Assembly: GCA_015179125.1 (NCBI GenBank)
Contig: WHVA01000557.1
Coordinates: forward strand, 1-64,000
Direction of reading: 5' to 3'
Source of the DNA: Gautieria morchelliformis
Lineage: Eukaryota; Basidiomycota; Agaricomycetes; Gomphales; Gomphaceae
Length of the DNA: 64,000 nucleotides
Each line of letters starts with the position of its first letter. Position 1 is the first letter of the stretch. Of this stretch, positions 9,704-21,617 are shown piece by piece. Below the pieces are notes generated by a model. That model did not search any database, was not told the origin of the DNA, and worked only from the letters and a program-made list of their open reading frames with translations. The position numbers and the translations under genes were made by a program.

Positions 9704-11348
9704 TCATAGAGCAGTCAAAGGTCCCGGCTTGCCCGGATAAGACTTGTGAAAATCTGTGACCAGCTCTGAGGCATGGTCAAGCTCGGAAGCGAGGATCCAC
9801 GAGGTTTCTTCGTTGATACCCTCGTAACCAGTCCACCTAACAAGATAGAGCAGCTTGCAGCTCTTTCATCTATTATTGATCTTCGAGTTGAGGATTTCTG
9901 CAACTTCGAACTCGGGCTCGCCGTCGATGACAACTGGGGGCGGAGGAGGCTGAACTCGGTTTGGAATGGTGTTGGGCAAGGCTGGTTCCAGCATGGATAT
10001 GTGGAATACTGGATGGACTGAATGCATGTGTTCTGGAAGTCGAAGAGTGAATGAGTGAGTACCCGCTCAGGAAATGATCTCAAAAGGACCCAAAAACTTC
10101 CCGGCAAGCTTCTTAGTGGGCCGAGTTGTTCTGAAGTACTGTGCCTTTACAAAGGCGAGGGATCCAACTTGGAAATCAGGGGCGGTTTTGTGACAAACAT
10201 CGGCCGAGGCTTGGTAGGTCTTTTGGGCCTCGAGGATGGCGCAGCGAAGTTCCTGGTGTAGCTCATCCAGGTCAACCACGAAGTCTCGAGCTCGTGCCGA
10301 AGCGAGGTCGCGCTCGGGGTGAACCGCGAGGTTGGGGTGGTAACACTTGTTAGCAAAGAATGGGGATATACCAGTGGTTGTGCTAGGCGCATTGTTGTAA
10401 GCGAACTCAGCGAGGGGAAGGAGTGAAGCCCAATTGGACTGCTGATAGTTGCAATAGATCCTGAGGTACTGTTCCAAGGTTTGGTTAGCACGCTCGGTTT
10501 GACCATCACCCTCGGGATGGTAACCCGAGGTGAAATGCAACCACATGTCCAAGGCCTTTCCTAGAGAACGCCAGAAGTGAGAGACGAACTCGGAACCCCT
10601 GTCCGAGGTGACGTGTGAGGGTACTCCATGCTTGGAAAAGACATGAAGGACGAAGAGGTGAGCGAGCTCTTGTGAGGTTATCTTGTCTGTGGTTGGGATG
10701 AAGATAACCTGCTTAGTGAAGCGGTCAACAATCACTAGTATGGAGGTGAACTCGGATGAAGATGGGGGCTGCTCAATGAAATCCATAGAGATAGAATTCC
10801 AAGGCTACTCGGGAATGGGGAGTTGTTTGAGGAGACCATAGGGCTTGTGACGTTGCAGCTTGCTTCACATACAAGTGGTGTAAGTCTTGCAATACTCCTT
10901 GACAAAGGATCTAATCCCTAGCCAAGTGTAGTCTCGTCGGATCAGCTCCAAGGTCTTGTTGACCCCGAAGTGTCCTGAGAGAATGTGGTCATGCTTGTAT
11001 TGCAGGATGCGAAGTCGAAAGTCTTGGGCCGCTGGAACATAGGTTCGATTGTCAAGCTTGAGAAAGCCCTCGGGGTCTGTGGTTCACCTCGGGTCATTAA
11101 CCAAGCCGAGGTGCAACTTGGCTATGGGGTCCGAGGGGAGGTTCACTAGTATGTCTGCTCAGATCTGCTTGGTATCAAGCAGCGAAGCAGCTCGGAGTAC
11201 GATGGGAGCGAGGTTAGTAGCTCTAAGGGATGATGCCAACTGGTGTTGAGTAAACACTGGCCGTAGGTTCTGTGGGTTTATGGTGGCATAGTCGCTATTC
11301 CCCTCTTTGAGGTAGACGTCCCATCATCTAGTGAGAGAATCAGGCTTC
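9704..11348 (-). pseudogene. Gypsy Z integrase and chromodomain
   Basis: On the minus strand from X3: KPDSLTR then TGA (where G has CGT), the zinc-binding region, the catalytic core (MDFIEQPP, SDRGSEFVS, YHPEGDGQTE), the C-terminal VGSLAFVKAQYFRTTRP region and a chromodomain (YLVRWTGYEG, SWILASELDHASE). There are several frame breaks, including a TGA inside the chromodomain near 9880 and a frameshift near 10080. The stop TGA is at 9704-9706. It would carry out cDNA integration in an intact element. Confidence 0.85.
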
Positions 11349-12351
11349 TGTCAAGGTTGGTTTTTTAGGCGTTAATATCGTGTTTTAGTGAACACAACGA
11401 ATGCCCGAATAACTTGTGCGAATAAGTATGCCGTTTGGCGAATAAGTGAACCGATGAATGTTCACGAAACAAAGGGGTTGCCCGAACGGGGCTCGCCCTG
11501 TCTACAGTCGTAGCAAAACAGCTCGCAGCACTTGACGACGTAACGTGCAAGATATCGCGGAAGGGCTGTCTAAGTTTCGACGGTCCCTTCGCCAACAGCA
11601 CAGAAAGTAGTTTGAAGGCTAAGGTACCGAAGACGAAGTATGAGAACTCACCAGTGATGCCTAAGTCCTTGGCTGGTCGAAGATAGAAATCTTCAAGGAG
11701 AGGCTCAAGATGATGATCACAGCAAGGTCAAGTTTGCACAAGATGGACGACGTATGATAATTGAACTGGGGAATATACATGCGAATGTAAACTACTTATA
11801 TCGAATGCTCGTAAGGTATCAGCGAATAGGAAAGAGGCCGCCACAAGTCAGGGTTAGATAGGGGTGCGCAGTCATGGTACTAAGGAGATGGAATAAACAT
11901 ACAATAGAGTGAGGGAAGAATGCGAACATGAAACGACGGAGAGTAAAAGGGGGCGAAGGCACTTATGGACAAAACCATGTCTTGGGACCCGCATACATGC
12001 TACCCTGCACGGACTCTTCGTTTACTGGGTTGATCCCGCACGACCTATGGAAGGAACGCCCTGCGAACGCACTTTGGCCATACGAACACCCAATGGGGTT
12101 GGATTAAGAAGATGATGGGGCTAATGATGAACCATCATGCCGCATGATTGGTATCGATCATATTTGATGGCGTGCCTGCTGGCGAAATGCGCGAGTAGTG
12201 AATAGCGGTTCGGAGGATGGGGCGAACAGCGAGTAGGGTAGACGTAGAGGAGGAGTGGTCGGTAGGTGCGGCAAACTCTGACGAAGATGCTAGGGAGTGA
12301 CGAGGGGGAACATGGAGGTAGCGTGGTAGGAGAAATAAACCGGTCATGACA
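11349..12351 (-). mobile_element. X3: complete X element, short form
   Basis: The left end is TGTCAAGGTTGG and the right end GGTCATGACA, flanked by GCTTC at 11344-11348 and 12352-12356. About 1003 bp. It interrupts Z between RNase H and integrase. It lacks about 30 bp around the family hairpin, yet the short terminal frame (11365-11601) stays open. Confidence 0.88.
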
Positions 12352-14343
12352 GCTTCATTCCGAGGCGACCAGGTCAGAAACGGATGGCTAGGTTGAACTG
12401 AGAGAGGTATTCTGACCAACGAGCTTGTCGACGGGTTAAGAGCTTCGTTGTTGAAAAGTATTCGAGGTTCTTATGATCGGTTATAACGTCGACAGGGTCG
12501 CCAGAACCCTCGAGGTAGTGTCGCCAGCGTTGAAAGGCTTCAAAGATCGCCAGTAGCTCCTTGTTGTGAACATCGTAGTTGAGCTTGGTAGAGGTGAATG
12601 TGGGGGAGTGGAAAGCGACGGGATGAAGTTTGCCTTCCGAGGTTCGCAATGATAAGATTGCCGCTAAGGCGTAACCTGAAGCATCAGTCTCTATGATTAG
12701 TGGAAGATCAGGAATCCAGTGGGTAAGGATAGGAGCAGTGGTGAACGCCTTTTTCAACAAGTTGAAGGCTTGTCGACAATCCTCGGAAAAGTTCCAGGGG
12801 GTGCCCTTGCGGGTAAGTCGGGTTAAGGGAATGGTGATGTTGGAGTAGTTGTGAATTAAATGTCGGTAGAAGTTGGCGAAACCGAGGAAGGACTGGATGT
12901 TGCGAACTTTGCGAGGTTCAGGCCAGTCTTGAATGACCTTTACCTTGTCATCCGCCATAGTGAGGCCTTGGGAGAGAGTATGTAGCCGAGGAATTCCACC
13001 GAATCGCGATGAAACTCGCATTTGTCCTCTTTGGCGAAGAGGTTGTTGAGTCGCAGTCGTCGCAGGACTTCCTTGACATGTTCAACATGTTTGGAGGGGT
13101 CACTGGAATAGATTAGAATGTCATCCAAGTATACCACCACACAAACATCCAAAAGGTCTGCGAAAATATCGTTCATGAATCTCTGGAAAGCAGTAGGGCC
13201 GTTACTGAGACCACATGGCATAACCAACCATTCAAAGGACCCATAGCGAGTCCTGAAGGTGGTTTTCCATTCGTCACCCCCGGCCACCCATATGAGGTGG
13301 TAAGCGTGACGAAGGTCAATCTTCGTATAGATGCGAGCATTCTTTGGAGCATCAAGTAAGTCAGCAATCAATGGCAATGGGTACCGATATTTTTTTGAAA
13401 TCTTGTTTAAACCTCAGAAGTCGACACACAACCGAAGCGAACCATCTTTTTTGCGAAAAAACAATACCGGTGCACCATGAGGCGAGCGTGAAGGTCGGAT
13501 GAAACCGATGTTCAGATGCTCATCGATGAATTCGCAAAGTGCTTTGAGTTCGGAAGCGGAAAGGGAGTAGATGGGACCGATAGGCGGCGAGGTCCTTTCT
13601 TCAAGGTTGATCTTGATATCGTGGGGTCGGTGAGGAGCTAGAGTGTCAGCGCGTGCTTTGCTGAACACATCTGCAAATTCATGGTATACTTCGGGAACAT
13701 GTTTCTTAATGTTCTCAGAAAGCTTGGGAGAGCTTTCTCCTGATGTTGCTCCCCAGGCGAGGAGTTCAGGCAAAGCCAGATTGAGCTGAAACACTTCAGA
13801 TCCCTCTAACCTGGATGCGCGCATAAAAGTGGGCACATTAATTAGGGAAATGAGTGGTGCTTGCAATTTCGGAGGCAAGTTCTGAGGCAAGGTCGAAGGT
13901 GGAGGCGAAGATGCCGTAGGTGAAGTCGAAGTCGTAGCCGAGGCTGAGCGGGCTGAAGTCACCGTGGTCACTGGAGTCATAGTCAAATCGATGGTCTTGA
14001 AAGTAATACTGCCCAATACCCAGCCAATCAACGGATTGTAGCGGGTGAGCCAGTTGTGGCCAAGTACCACCGAGCAACTCGAGTCGAGCGAGGTTACGTA
14101 GAAGGTAACCCATTGTTGTTCGCCGGTCGGAAAGCAGATACAGAGGTCTAGAGCTTGGGTAATGGTAGTGTTAGTACTACCATCAAATAGTTTCAAGGGT
14201 ATAGGAGAGAAAGGATAAGCTGGCATAGAGTACTTCTGGACAAATCTGGATTCAATAAAACAATCGGAAGACCCGCAGTCAACTAATGCAATAAAAGAGA
14301 CGTCGGGGAGTGAAGGCGAGGTTAGATCTACATTAAGGGACAA
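12352..14343 (-). pseudogene. Gypsy Z protease, reverse transcriptase and RNase H
   Basis: On the minus strand: retropepsin with ALVDCGSSDCFIE (DCG in place of the usual DSG/DTG), LGHNWLTRYN, the FQLNLALPE linker, then RT with LRLCVDF followed by a [13 protein letters not shown] and the catalytic YLDD, then RNase H (IETDASGYALAAIL, NKELLAIFEAF, TDHKNLEYF). Frame breaks occur near 13380-13414 and 12940-13020. The 5' end of the reading frame stops at 14343 beside an in-frame TAA belonging to unrelated sequence, which marks the inner edge of the foreign block. The DCG and the stop codons indicate an inactive copy. Confidence 0.88.
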
Positions 14344-14502
14344 TTAACAGTACAAAGCATCAGACACATATCTATGCGATGAGGCAAGGACGAACACAGC
14401 GAACAGCGAGTGGCGATTGAGACCCGTAGCAAGAGCGATCTATCAGCAGCAGGCAAAGAGGGATCATATGACTTAGAAGCGATATAGAGGGGACATGCAT
14501 AC

Positions 14503-15891
14503 CTAATTGTTGACGGGTTTCAATCCCTCCTTCTTGGCATTGGGCTTGTTCCCTTTTGACCAAGTGGCAGCATCGGACTCAAGTGCATACGAGTCAGAAT
14601 CACTCAGCGTCTGACTCATGTCTTCGGAAGAATTTTGCTGCACATTGAAATTTAGCGTGAGATTATCAGCACGGCACAAATAAATGCCCAGCACTTCGTG
14701 GTCCTCTTCCCCTTGATCTTCCACATCACCCTGCTTGTCCTCAGCATCACCTGCATCATTACCGTCCACAGCCGACTCTTGTGCCTGATCCTCTTGCGGC
14801 ACAGTGGCGTTGGCGCGTTCTTCTCCATTTGCTTCGAGGCTCACATGGACCTGCCAAACACAATATATGTTAGCAATTAATTATTATAATAACTAATATA
14901 ATAACTAATATATACCTCTTCGTGCTGTTCCTGTTGTTCTTGTCATTCCTGTTGTTCCTGACGGCGCACACAGGCACGAGCGGCCTTCCTGTATTGTTCC
15001 TTGTTCCTCTGGTAGTCGCTCTTGTTGCAAAGAATCGAGGTGATCATGGCTTCGATGGGCCACGAGTTTTCGTATTGCTTCAACTCCGGGAATCGTTTCT
15101 CAACCTATGATACTGCATTAGAAAGCCCCAATAACATCATGTAGATGAATTAATTACTGAGCACAAGATTGATGCGACTTTCTGGGGGTCTTGTTTATGC
15201 TTTCTGCCCTCAAGACGATAATCAGCAACCTCGTCGCGGACTGCAGCCTATAGGAGGTCAAAACGATCAGTAATGACCATTCATAGTACACGCGTATGTA
15301 CCCTGATGTCCAAGTATTTTGCGTCGTCGCTCTCCAAGCCCATATGTTCCTTGAGGTTATACCCTTTACTCCTGTGTTCACCTGTCCCTTTCTTTCCAGC
15401 AGCCCCAAACGGCTTAGGGATCAGGGCTCGTATCTGTGCTTACGCTTGTATTGGTGGGAGCAACTGTCGCTGTCGGAAGAATCAGAATCAGAATCAGATT
15501 CTGGGTGTATGTACGCGTCAGTCTCAAGCACTTCATAGAGTATAATAATAGCTCACGGTATTTGCGGAACTTTTTGGTTTTTTTCTTCATCTGCTGCTTG
15601 GGTTCACTGTCTGAAACACATAATATTGTGAAATATCTTGTCACCACGTTAAAGGGCTCACATACCGGAAGACATTTCGAAATCCTCCGCATCACTGCCA
15701 ACTTCAGAACTTTTGGAATCATGGGCGATGACCTTCTTCTTTCCAGCGGCCTTCTTTTTGTGCGTGTTACCCTTCGCATCCTCCAGCTGTTGCATGTAGA
15801 GCTTGTGGCGTTCTTTATATGAAGGACGGGGACTCGAGGTCTTCTTGGGGTTAGATTTTGCATTGCTGGTATGTTTTGAAGCTTTGACCAT
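14503..15891 (-). pseudogene. Multi-exon basidiomycete-type hypothetical gene, decayed
   Basis: Exons by eye: 15666-15891, 15557-15610, about 15302-15430, 15158-15247, 14916-15104 and 14503-14850, with introns of about 50-65 nt bounded by GT and AG. The N-terminus is lysine/serine rich (MVKASKHTSNAK, KKKAAGKKK). The centre carries GYNLKEHMGL and a helical AAVRDEVADYRL segment, then FPELKQYENSWPIEAM. The tail is acidic and ends KPVNN. GYNL-type proteins are, from memory, common orphans in mushroom genomes; I cannot name a function. One in-frame TGA (in the RQEQQE repeat) and a frame mismatch between the second and third exons suggest decay. Confidence 0.5.
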
Positions 15892-16149
15892 GATGATGAA
15901 AACGAAAGAGAGGGCGAGTGGTGGAAGCAGCTGGAAGAATAATGCATGGCTTGAGAAATATATACATCAGGAGAGAGTTAAAAGTCATGTGATCTATCCG
16001 CGCGACGTGTTATGGTGTGCTGTTGATCATCTGGACGCTATTATAAGTATTGGTTTGACTACCCACAGTGAACAAAGGCTTGGAGAGCTAATATATTTGA
16101 AATACGCTCAAAACAATCTACTCGTTGGAAATACATTCTCTAAATGCGT

Positions 16150-16845
16150 TCATGGCATACAGACCATGAACCCAAGCAAGTGCCCGAGGCATCCAAACGC
16201 CAAGGGTAAATCCACAATTATCTCCTTCTTCCGCCCAAACCTGATCAGCTCTGAAGCTGGGTATTCCCCTCCATCCCATTCCAACACATTGAGGCCATAC
16301 CCGGCAGGGATAAGGCCGCTTGCTTGAACATCACGTAGTGCCGCATCAAATATTGGGACATATGTCGGATCATCAAATGGACAGCGATGTCGGGGGCACT
16401 TAATGGCTTCATGCTTAACGTTAGCAGAGATGTGGGAGGAGATAGCTTGCTCTAATGTGGTCTGTTCTGACTCCTCGATGTCAGACCCAGGATCGGTTCC
16501 ATCAGATACAGCAGCGACATCCGCGCCCGATTCTTCTTCTCCTGACAGATATCCAGCACCTGTTTGCTGGGATCCCCGGTGAATTGGGTCGCCAAGTACA
16601 CTGTGGTAACGTTGCAAAAGATCGGGATGGACATCTTCGAACACGTCTATGGCCGTTCCATGAAGCGATTCGTTAAGGAATCGCAGATCCTGTCATATCT
16701 TCAGCAGTTGTTGTGCCTGTACAAACAACGAAACAAACCGGCCAGAATGCCCGCTCATACACAATAGGGACTACTTTCTTCGACTCGAACATGCTATGGC
16801 GGACGGCGAATCGTAAGCACGCGGCCGCATATCGTAGACAAGATT
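16150..16845 (-). CDS. Hypothetical protein fragment
   Basis: The minus strand holds an open stretch from about 16845 (SCLRYAAACLRFAVRHSMFESKKVV...) to 16673, then another frame from 16644 to 16150 with DVHPDLLQRYHSVLGDP, an acidic Ser/Asp/Glu segment and PAGYGLNVLEWDGGEYP. A one-base shift or small intron near 16660 would join them. I do not recognise the family. Its upstream end fuses directly with the truncated last exon of the oxidoreductase pseudogene, so its own 5' end is probably missing. Confidence 0.4.
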
Positions 16846-18006
16846 CTACATACTCGAAAAGACCCTTCCACACGTTGGGAATTTCTGACGGTTCGAATTC
16901 TGCGCGTGGCAGGGAATGAAGGCATGTTCGTGAGGGGTAAGGAAGGCAATTACGTACTGGTGTATGCACCCCAGTGGATGCCGACAATGGAGATATTTTT
17001 GAGGAGGACGAGGTTGAGAGGAAGCTGTGTGAAGGCAGGTCCATCATGTGGTTGCGGATATTCGATCAGGCGTACCTTCTCAATCTCGCCTCCGACGAAG
17101 CCTACGACTACTGCCCTTCCATGCGATGCATTTTAGGGAATCTGGCGTGAGGGTCAGAAAAAATGATGGGGTATTGTATCGTGCGGACGTAGTCCTACAG
17201 GATCGTATATCACGTCTTGGGAGAATATCATGAGCCGGTGAACCCGACAGCACAGAGAGCACTGACCTACGCCTTTAGCCCTTGTGATCCGCATAACCTC
17301 CGACTGCCACCCTGCCCAAGCCCACTAGGCGCCAGTCTCACATCCAGCGTCCCCAGAACACGCACCCTTCTGCTTATAATCCACCACCTCATCCGCCCCT
17401 CCCAGCCTCCGCGCGACATCCAACTTGGCCTTCCCCCCGCGGTCGCAATAACCCTCGCCCCCAGCGCCTTTGCAATCTGTACCGCAGCGAACACCGCCCG
17501 CGGCGGCATGCACCAGCACCCACTCGCCGCGGCGGACCTGCGCGCGCCCCACGAGCGCCTCGTAGCTCGTCGAATACGTGACATACAGCCCCGCGGCCTG
17601 CGCGAAGGACATGCCGCGCGGGACGGGGAGGAGGCGGGTGTAGTCGACCGCGGCGCGCTCGGCGTACGCACCCTGGGTCGAGCCGAAGACGCGGTCGCCT
17701 GGTTTGAAGGGGCAGCCGGCGGGGATGGGGGAGGTGGGCGCGATGCGGCCGGCGAGCTCTGCGCCGAGGGTGAAGGGGAAGGGCGGCTGGTTCTGGTATT
17801 TTCCTTGGGCCTGGAGGATGCTGCGTGCAGAGGAAGGGGTGTGAGAGCGTTGGAGTGCAGGATGTCAGAGCTTACTCGAAGAAATTGAGGCCGGCAGAGT
17901 ACACTTGGACGACGACGTCCTTGGGGCCGGGAGTGGGCTCCGGGGCGTCGAGGGTGATCTGGAGCTTAGACGGGTGTGCGTGCTTTGTTACTTGCCAGGC
18001 TTTCAT
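16846..18006 (-). pseudogene. Quinone oxidoreductase (zinc-free MDR family) pseudogene, seven exons
   Basis: ATG at 18006 (MKAWQVTKH). Exons: 17876-18006, 17366-17820, 17267-17311, 17189-17215, 17076-17141, 16958-17024 and about 16846-16899, with introns of 51-60 nt. The peptide follows NADPH:quinone reductase-like medium-chain dehydrogenases: NFFDILQAQGKYQNQPPFPF, FGSTQGAYAE, VLVHAAAGG, DEVVDY, DVIYDPVGL, VVVGFVGGEIEK, NISIVGIHWGAYT. Such enzymes reduce quinones with NADPH. Frameshifts lie after HAAAGG, before KAKLDV and after IAWKG, and the end is cut after GLFEYVE, where unrelated sequence begins. The third, in exon 5, leaves the frame broken. Confidence 0.8.
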
Positions 18007-18879
18007 GATGAGAATAAATATCACGGACGCGGGAATGCAGCGAGCGCGGAGGTTACAGTCTGAGCAACGCGGACGTCGGGTGTCGGCGACTTGCCTAGCC
18101 GCTGCCTGATGTAAGTCCGGGTACCTAAATGATCGAATGATCGAGCGCTCGAGTCACGTGCCTGCAGCTCCGCGCCGCCTCCATCACGCGGGGGCCGGGG
18201 GCAGGGCTGCCTCTCCAGTTCGCGTTGGATTGCGTTGGATTGCCTCTGCCATAGCGCCTCCTCAGCTGCTGAGCTCTTCGAGGACAAATAGGATCAGAAT
18301 CATTCCTTTGATGTAAGTATTCCGTATTGATAGCATATCATCCCCGCATGTTTTCCAATAAGTAGCTGTCTCAGCGAACCCTACAGTAAAAAGCCTTTGA
18401 GTCTTTCTATTCCACATAGATTCCAAGTTTCTGTTGATTTTGAACAATATCGCATGGTGTCATGACTTATTGCTCCGATACCAAGCTATCAAACCAATAA
18501 CGCCATGTGAAAGTCCTGGAAGATTGAGGTTGCGGAGGTTGACACGACCCTGCTTCAAGTTATGTAAATCCTGCATCGAGTGCAGGTTCTCGTTCCACGA
18601 GCAAGTACCCCGGGTGACCTTGAATACTAAGCATTTAGTAGCATAGGCTGGAAAGGACATTAGACCTTTGCCACTGGTGGTCTTGGAGGGGAAATAAACT
18701 GAGATGCTTCAGCGGACCGCACCGAGGTGCTTCATTCTTCCATACAGGCTTGAGCAACCTGATCTTGATAGATCTTGAAATATCACACAGTACCAAATTG
18801 ATTTGCTTTCCTCTCTCGGTATTGTGTGAAGTCTGAGGGTATCTGTCCTGGGTGGGTTTTATTCTCATACACGAATAGA
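18007..18879. other. Intergenic, no confident gene
   Basis: Contains the presumed promoter of the oxidoreductase remnant and several short open frames on both strands without recognisable motifs. I see no repeat or RNA gene in it. Confidence 0.4.
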
Positions 18880-20467
18880 TCGCGCTTTTGGTTACGAATG
18901 GGAATGACATGGCAGAAAGATCCTAAAAGTGACGGATCTTCCAAAACCTATGAATTCGTCTAAGCCATTGCACAAGCTTGTAGCCCCACGCGTAATCGCA
19001 GATATGGCGAAGAAGTATGATCTGAAGTGTTGGCTTGGGCTCACGGAAATGACCCCAATCCTTCATAAATTTGTCCGGGAGACCCTCCCAACGGTCATAG
19101 GCTTCATAGCGAGGGTTATTGGAGCCCCGAGGTAGCGCAGGAAGCTGCAGCTGCTCTTGCGTCAACTCAGAGGCGAAGCTTTCCAGGAAATCGAGGGCCT
19201 GACTAGCCGTCAATCGGCGACTGAGATCACGCGTCGTCATTCGATCCATTAGTGGAGCAAACATTGGAACAGTGCGAGTGAAATGCTGTGGGAAAGCGTC
19301 CGGGTTAACTATTCCAGGTAAGATTGCGCCGTACAGCGAACGAAAAAGGCACTTGGAATTGTCGACAGAAGAGAACACCAAGGCACCCTACATCGAATGC
19401 GAACGGGTCATAATCAAGTTCGCCTTGCTTCGTGTCATGAGGTTGGTCGTATGCGCCATCCCACGACAGGTTACTAGGAAGCCGACACTCTTCTCTAGTC
19501 GCAGTGGGTGGGAATATAATGGAGATGTCGAAGTCGATGATGGCATACACTAAGTGGTCATCACGTCGGAGTGTCCTTCGCAGGTCGTTCTGAGTGACAT
19601 TGGAGAAAGCCGCAAAATGGTTGACGAGAATGTTTTCAGGCTTAATGTCCTGCACACATCACTGACATGAGACATTTCGGGTGGTGCAAGAAAAAAAACG
19701 AGCTGACGCGGTGGACAATGTAATGTTTGTGCAAGAAGCTCAAGCCCTATTAAAGTCGATGGGATATGATGAAAAGAATCAAGTGTTTGAGTGTTAGTAG
19801 TACCTTGAGCCAGTAGCGCATATAATCGACGACTTCGCGGATGGTCGAGAACCAGGGTGGTAGGCGAACTCACCCCATCTACGATGTGGTGAATGAGGAT
19901 TGTTCATGAAACAACAAGTATACTGTACCTAGGCATGACCACAATGCAGTGATCTCCGAGATCAACTAGATCCAAAGGCGGTAAAACACCAGCGAACCGT
20001 TCCAGAGACTGGAGACTTGATTCCTTAATCAGTAATTGCAAAATTTTGTACTCTTCGGAAGATTTCTTGGTCAACCTCGACGCAGTATGGCGCTGCAGTG
20101 AATCTTGGGCGAATGCGATGCGTGGCTCGAATTGAATGAGCGTTGACCGAACGTGAAGAATAAATGGACTAACCGCGACGCGTCCACTCAGAGGCGGCAC
20201 TGCCATACCCTCTTCATCTCCTCCAAAGTTTGAATAAGGATGCTCCACGTGAGAAACGGACGCGTCATTTAGCTTGGGAGCCCAGTACGTCACGTCGCCG
20301 ACGTATCTTTTCCTCCAATGATAGCCATACTCGAAGAGCGTGTATCCTCGCTCAGCCAGCCAGGACCTGGTGGAGTCCCAAAATGCGAGCCATGTATAGA
20401 GGGTGACACCGCGGTCGTCGCAATCGAAGTCAGCCTGCGGGTGCTCAGCCATCGATCGATCCTGCAT
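18880..20467 (-). repeat. Tandem segmental duplication, copy A
   Basis: About 1.6 kb that aligns almost base for base with 21618-23206, at an offset of 2739-2740 bp. Similarity starts just downstream of the kinase stop and ends inside the first kinase exon, at the CAATCGAA stretch near 20437. The N-terminal coding part beyond that point differs between copies. Confidence 0.85.
18923..20467 (-). pseudogene. Kinase-like gene, copy A (frameshifted)
   Basis: Same five-exon structure as copy B: 19929-20467, 19804-19878, 19708-19746, 19353-19649 and 18923-19285. It lacks one C in the second exon (75 nt against 76 nt in B; CACCCTGG against CACCCCTGG), which breaks the frame after FAYHP. The HRD-type loop (HYIVHR then DIKPENILVN) and IIDFDISI are still readable. 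Its first exon begins with a different, shorter N-terminus (MQDRSMAEHPQ) than copy B. It is divergent from the small gene starting at 20603, about 135 bp apart. Confidence 0.75.
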
Positions 20468-20602
20468 ACTCCGGGCCAGGCCGGTTTCATCTGCGAGTCA
20501 ATCGATGAATCAGCTTCCTTTCAGCGACTACTGAAAGCCTGCATATATAAATACAACGTTAAATGGTGTGAGACGTCACCCTTGCATCCCATATTGCCTG
20601 GG

Positions 20603-21328
20603 ATGTCGACCTCGAACCAACTTGAACCCCCAAGTACTCCAAAACAGGAGCCAGCGTTCAAGGTTGGTGCATTGCCTCTCAAACCATTTCTTAGGTACTC
20701 AAGTATATTATATATTACCAGATTAATGCCCCGGCAAGGCTCCTCAGGTCTGCAGGACCTGATTTCCCAAAAGGCACTAGGGTCACGATCGTGCGTACAA
20801 GGGATATGAACTCGACAGTGCGTGCTAGTGACGAGTATGCCATTGATTTTACACTAACAATCCTGCTATCTGGTGTTTTAGAATAACACCGCTCCCCTGA
20901 CATCGTTCAATGCGTCTTATCAAGTCTCTGTCAGCGTACGAAAGGAGTTCGACCTTGATGGCGATGAAATCAAGTCTGCCAAAGTCGACCACGCACGCCT
21001 GAGCCAGTCTCGCAATGGCGGGCCATCTAATGAGTTGTACGAAGTGAGTTCCGCTTTGATCATTAATAATATTTGTATTAACGGAGCGCAGACAAAAGAC
21101 CTTGTTTTCCTCGTAAAAGACTGGGAATACAAACACAAGGGCAACACATGCAAGTTATCAAAGGGGACTAAGGTCCGGGTCTGTGATCAAGCTCAGACCA
21201 GGACGGGTGGCAGGACAACGAACACGGCCACTGCCTTTTACTTCATTCGGAAGGTCATAACGGAAACAAAGGTCATCGATGTTCACAGCCCGAAGTATGT
21301 TCCTCATTCAGAGCTCGAGCGTATTTGA
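20603..21328 (+). CDS. Four-exon orphan protein, 184 aa
   Basis: Exons 20603-20662, 20722-20817, 20882-21043 and 21092-21328, with introns of 59, 64 and 48 nt, all GT-AG and keeping one frame: 20, 32, 54 and 78 residues. It begins MSTSNQLEPPSTPKQEPAFK and ends HSPKYVPHSELERI. There is no signal peptide or membrane segment. Short beta-like stretches (TRVTIVRTRDMN, YQVSVSVRKEFD, TKVRVCDQAQTRT) alternate with polar loops. I do not recognise the family. It lies in the spacer between the two kinase copies, on the opposite strand, and shows no disabling change, so it may be a working gene. Confidence 0.6.
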
Positions 21329-21617
21329 CTTGTGTCGTTCTGTTGCGAGTCAATTTTTTTTGTTGTCTGATTGTATTCTACTGCATGCCCGGTGTGCCGC
21401 TGTCGAGGAAAGAAATTTCTTAAAGGAGAGAGTCATGACTCTTAACAACCAAAGTGGGTTTGGAATCGTACAGCAGCTTTCGCCAAATTCAACAGACGTA
21501 ATGCAACCTTGGAATGTCACACATTGTTAAATTGCCTTTCCTTTCGCTTCTTGCTGTACAGACTCTCAGGGCATCTATTGAAGCGGCATTCATAATCTAA
21601 ACACGGATTTACTCTGA
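21329..21617. other. Intergenic between orphan gene and kinase copy B
   Basis: Shared 3' flank of two convergent genes. No feature recognised. Confidence 0.4.
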
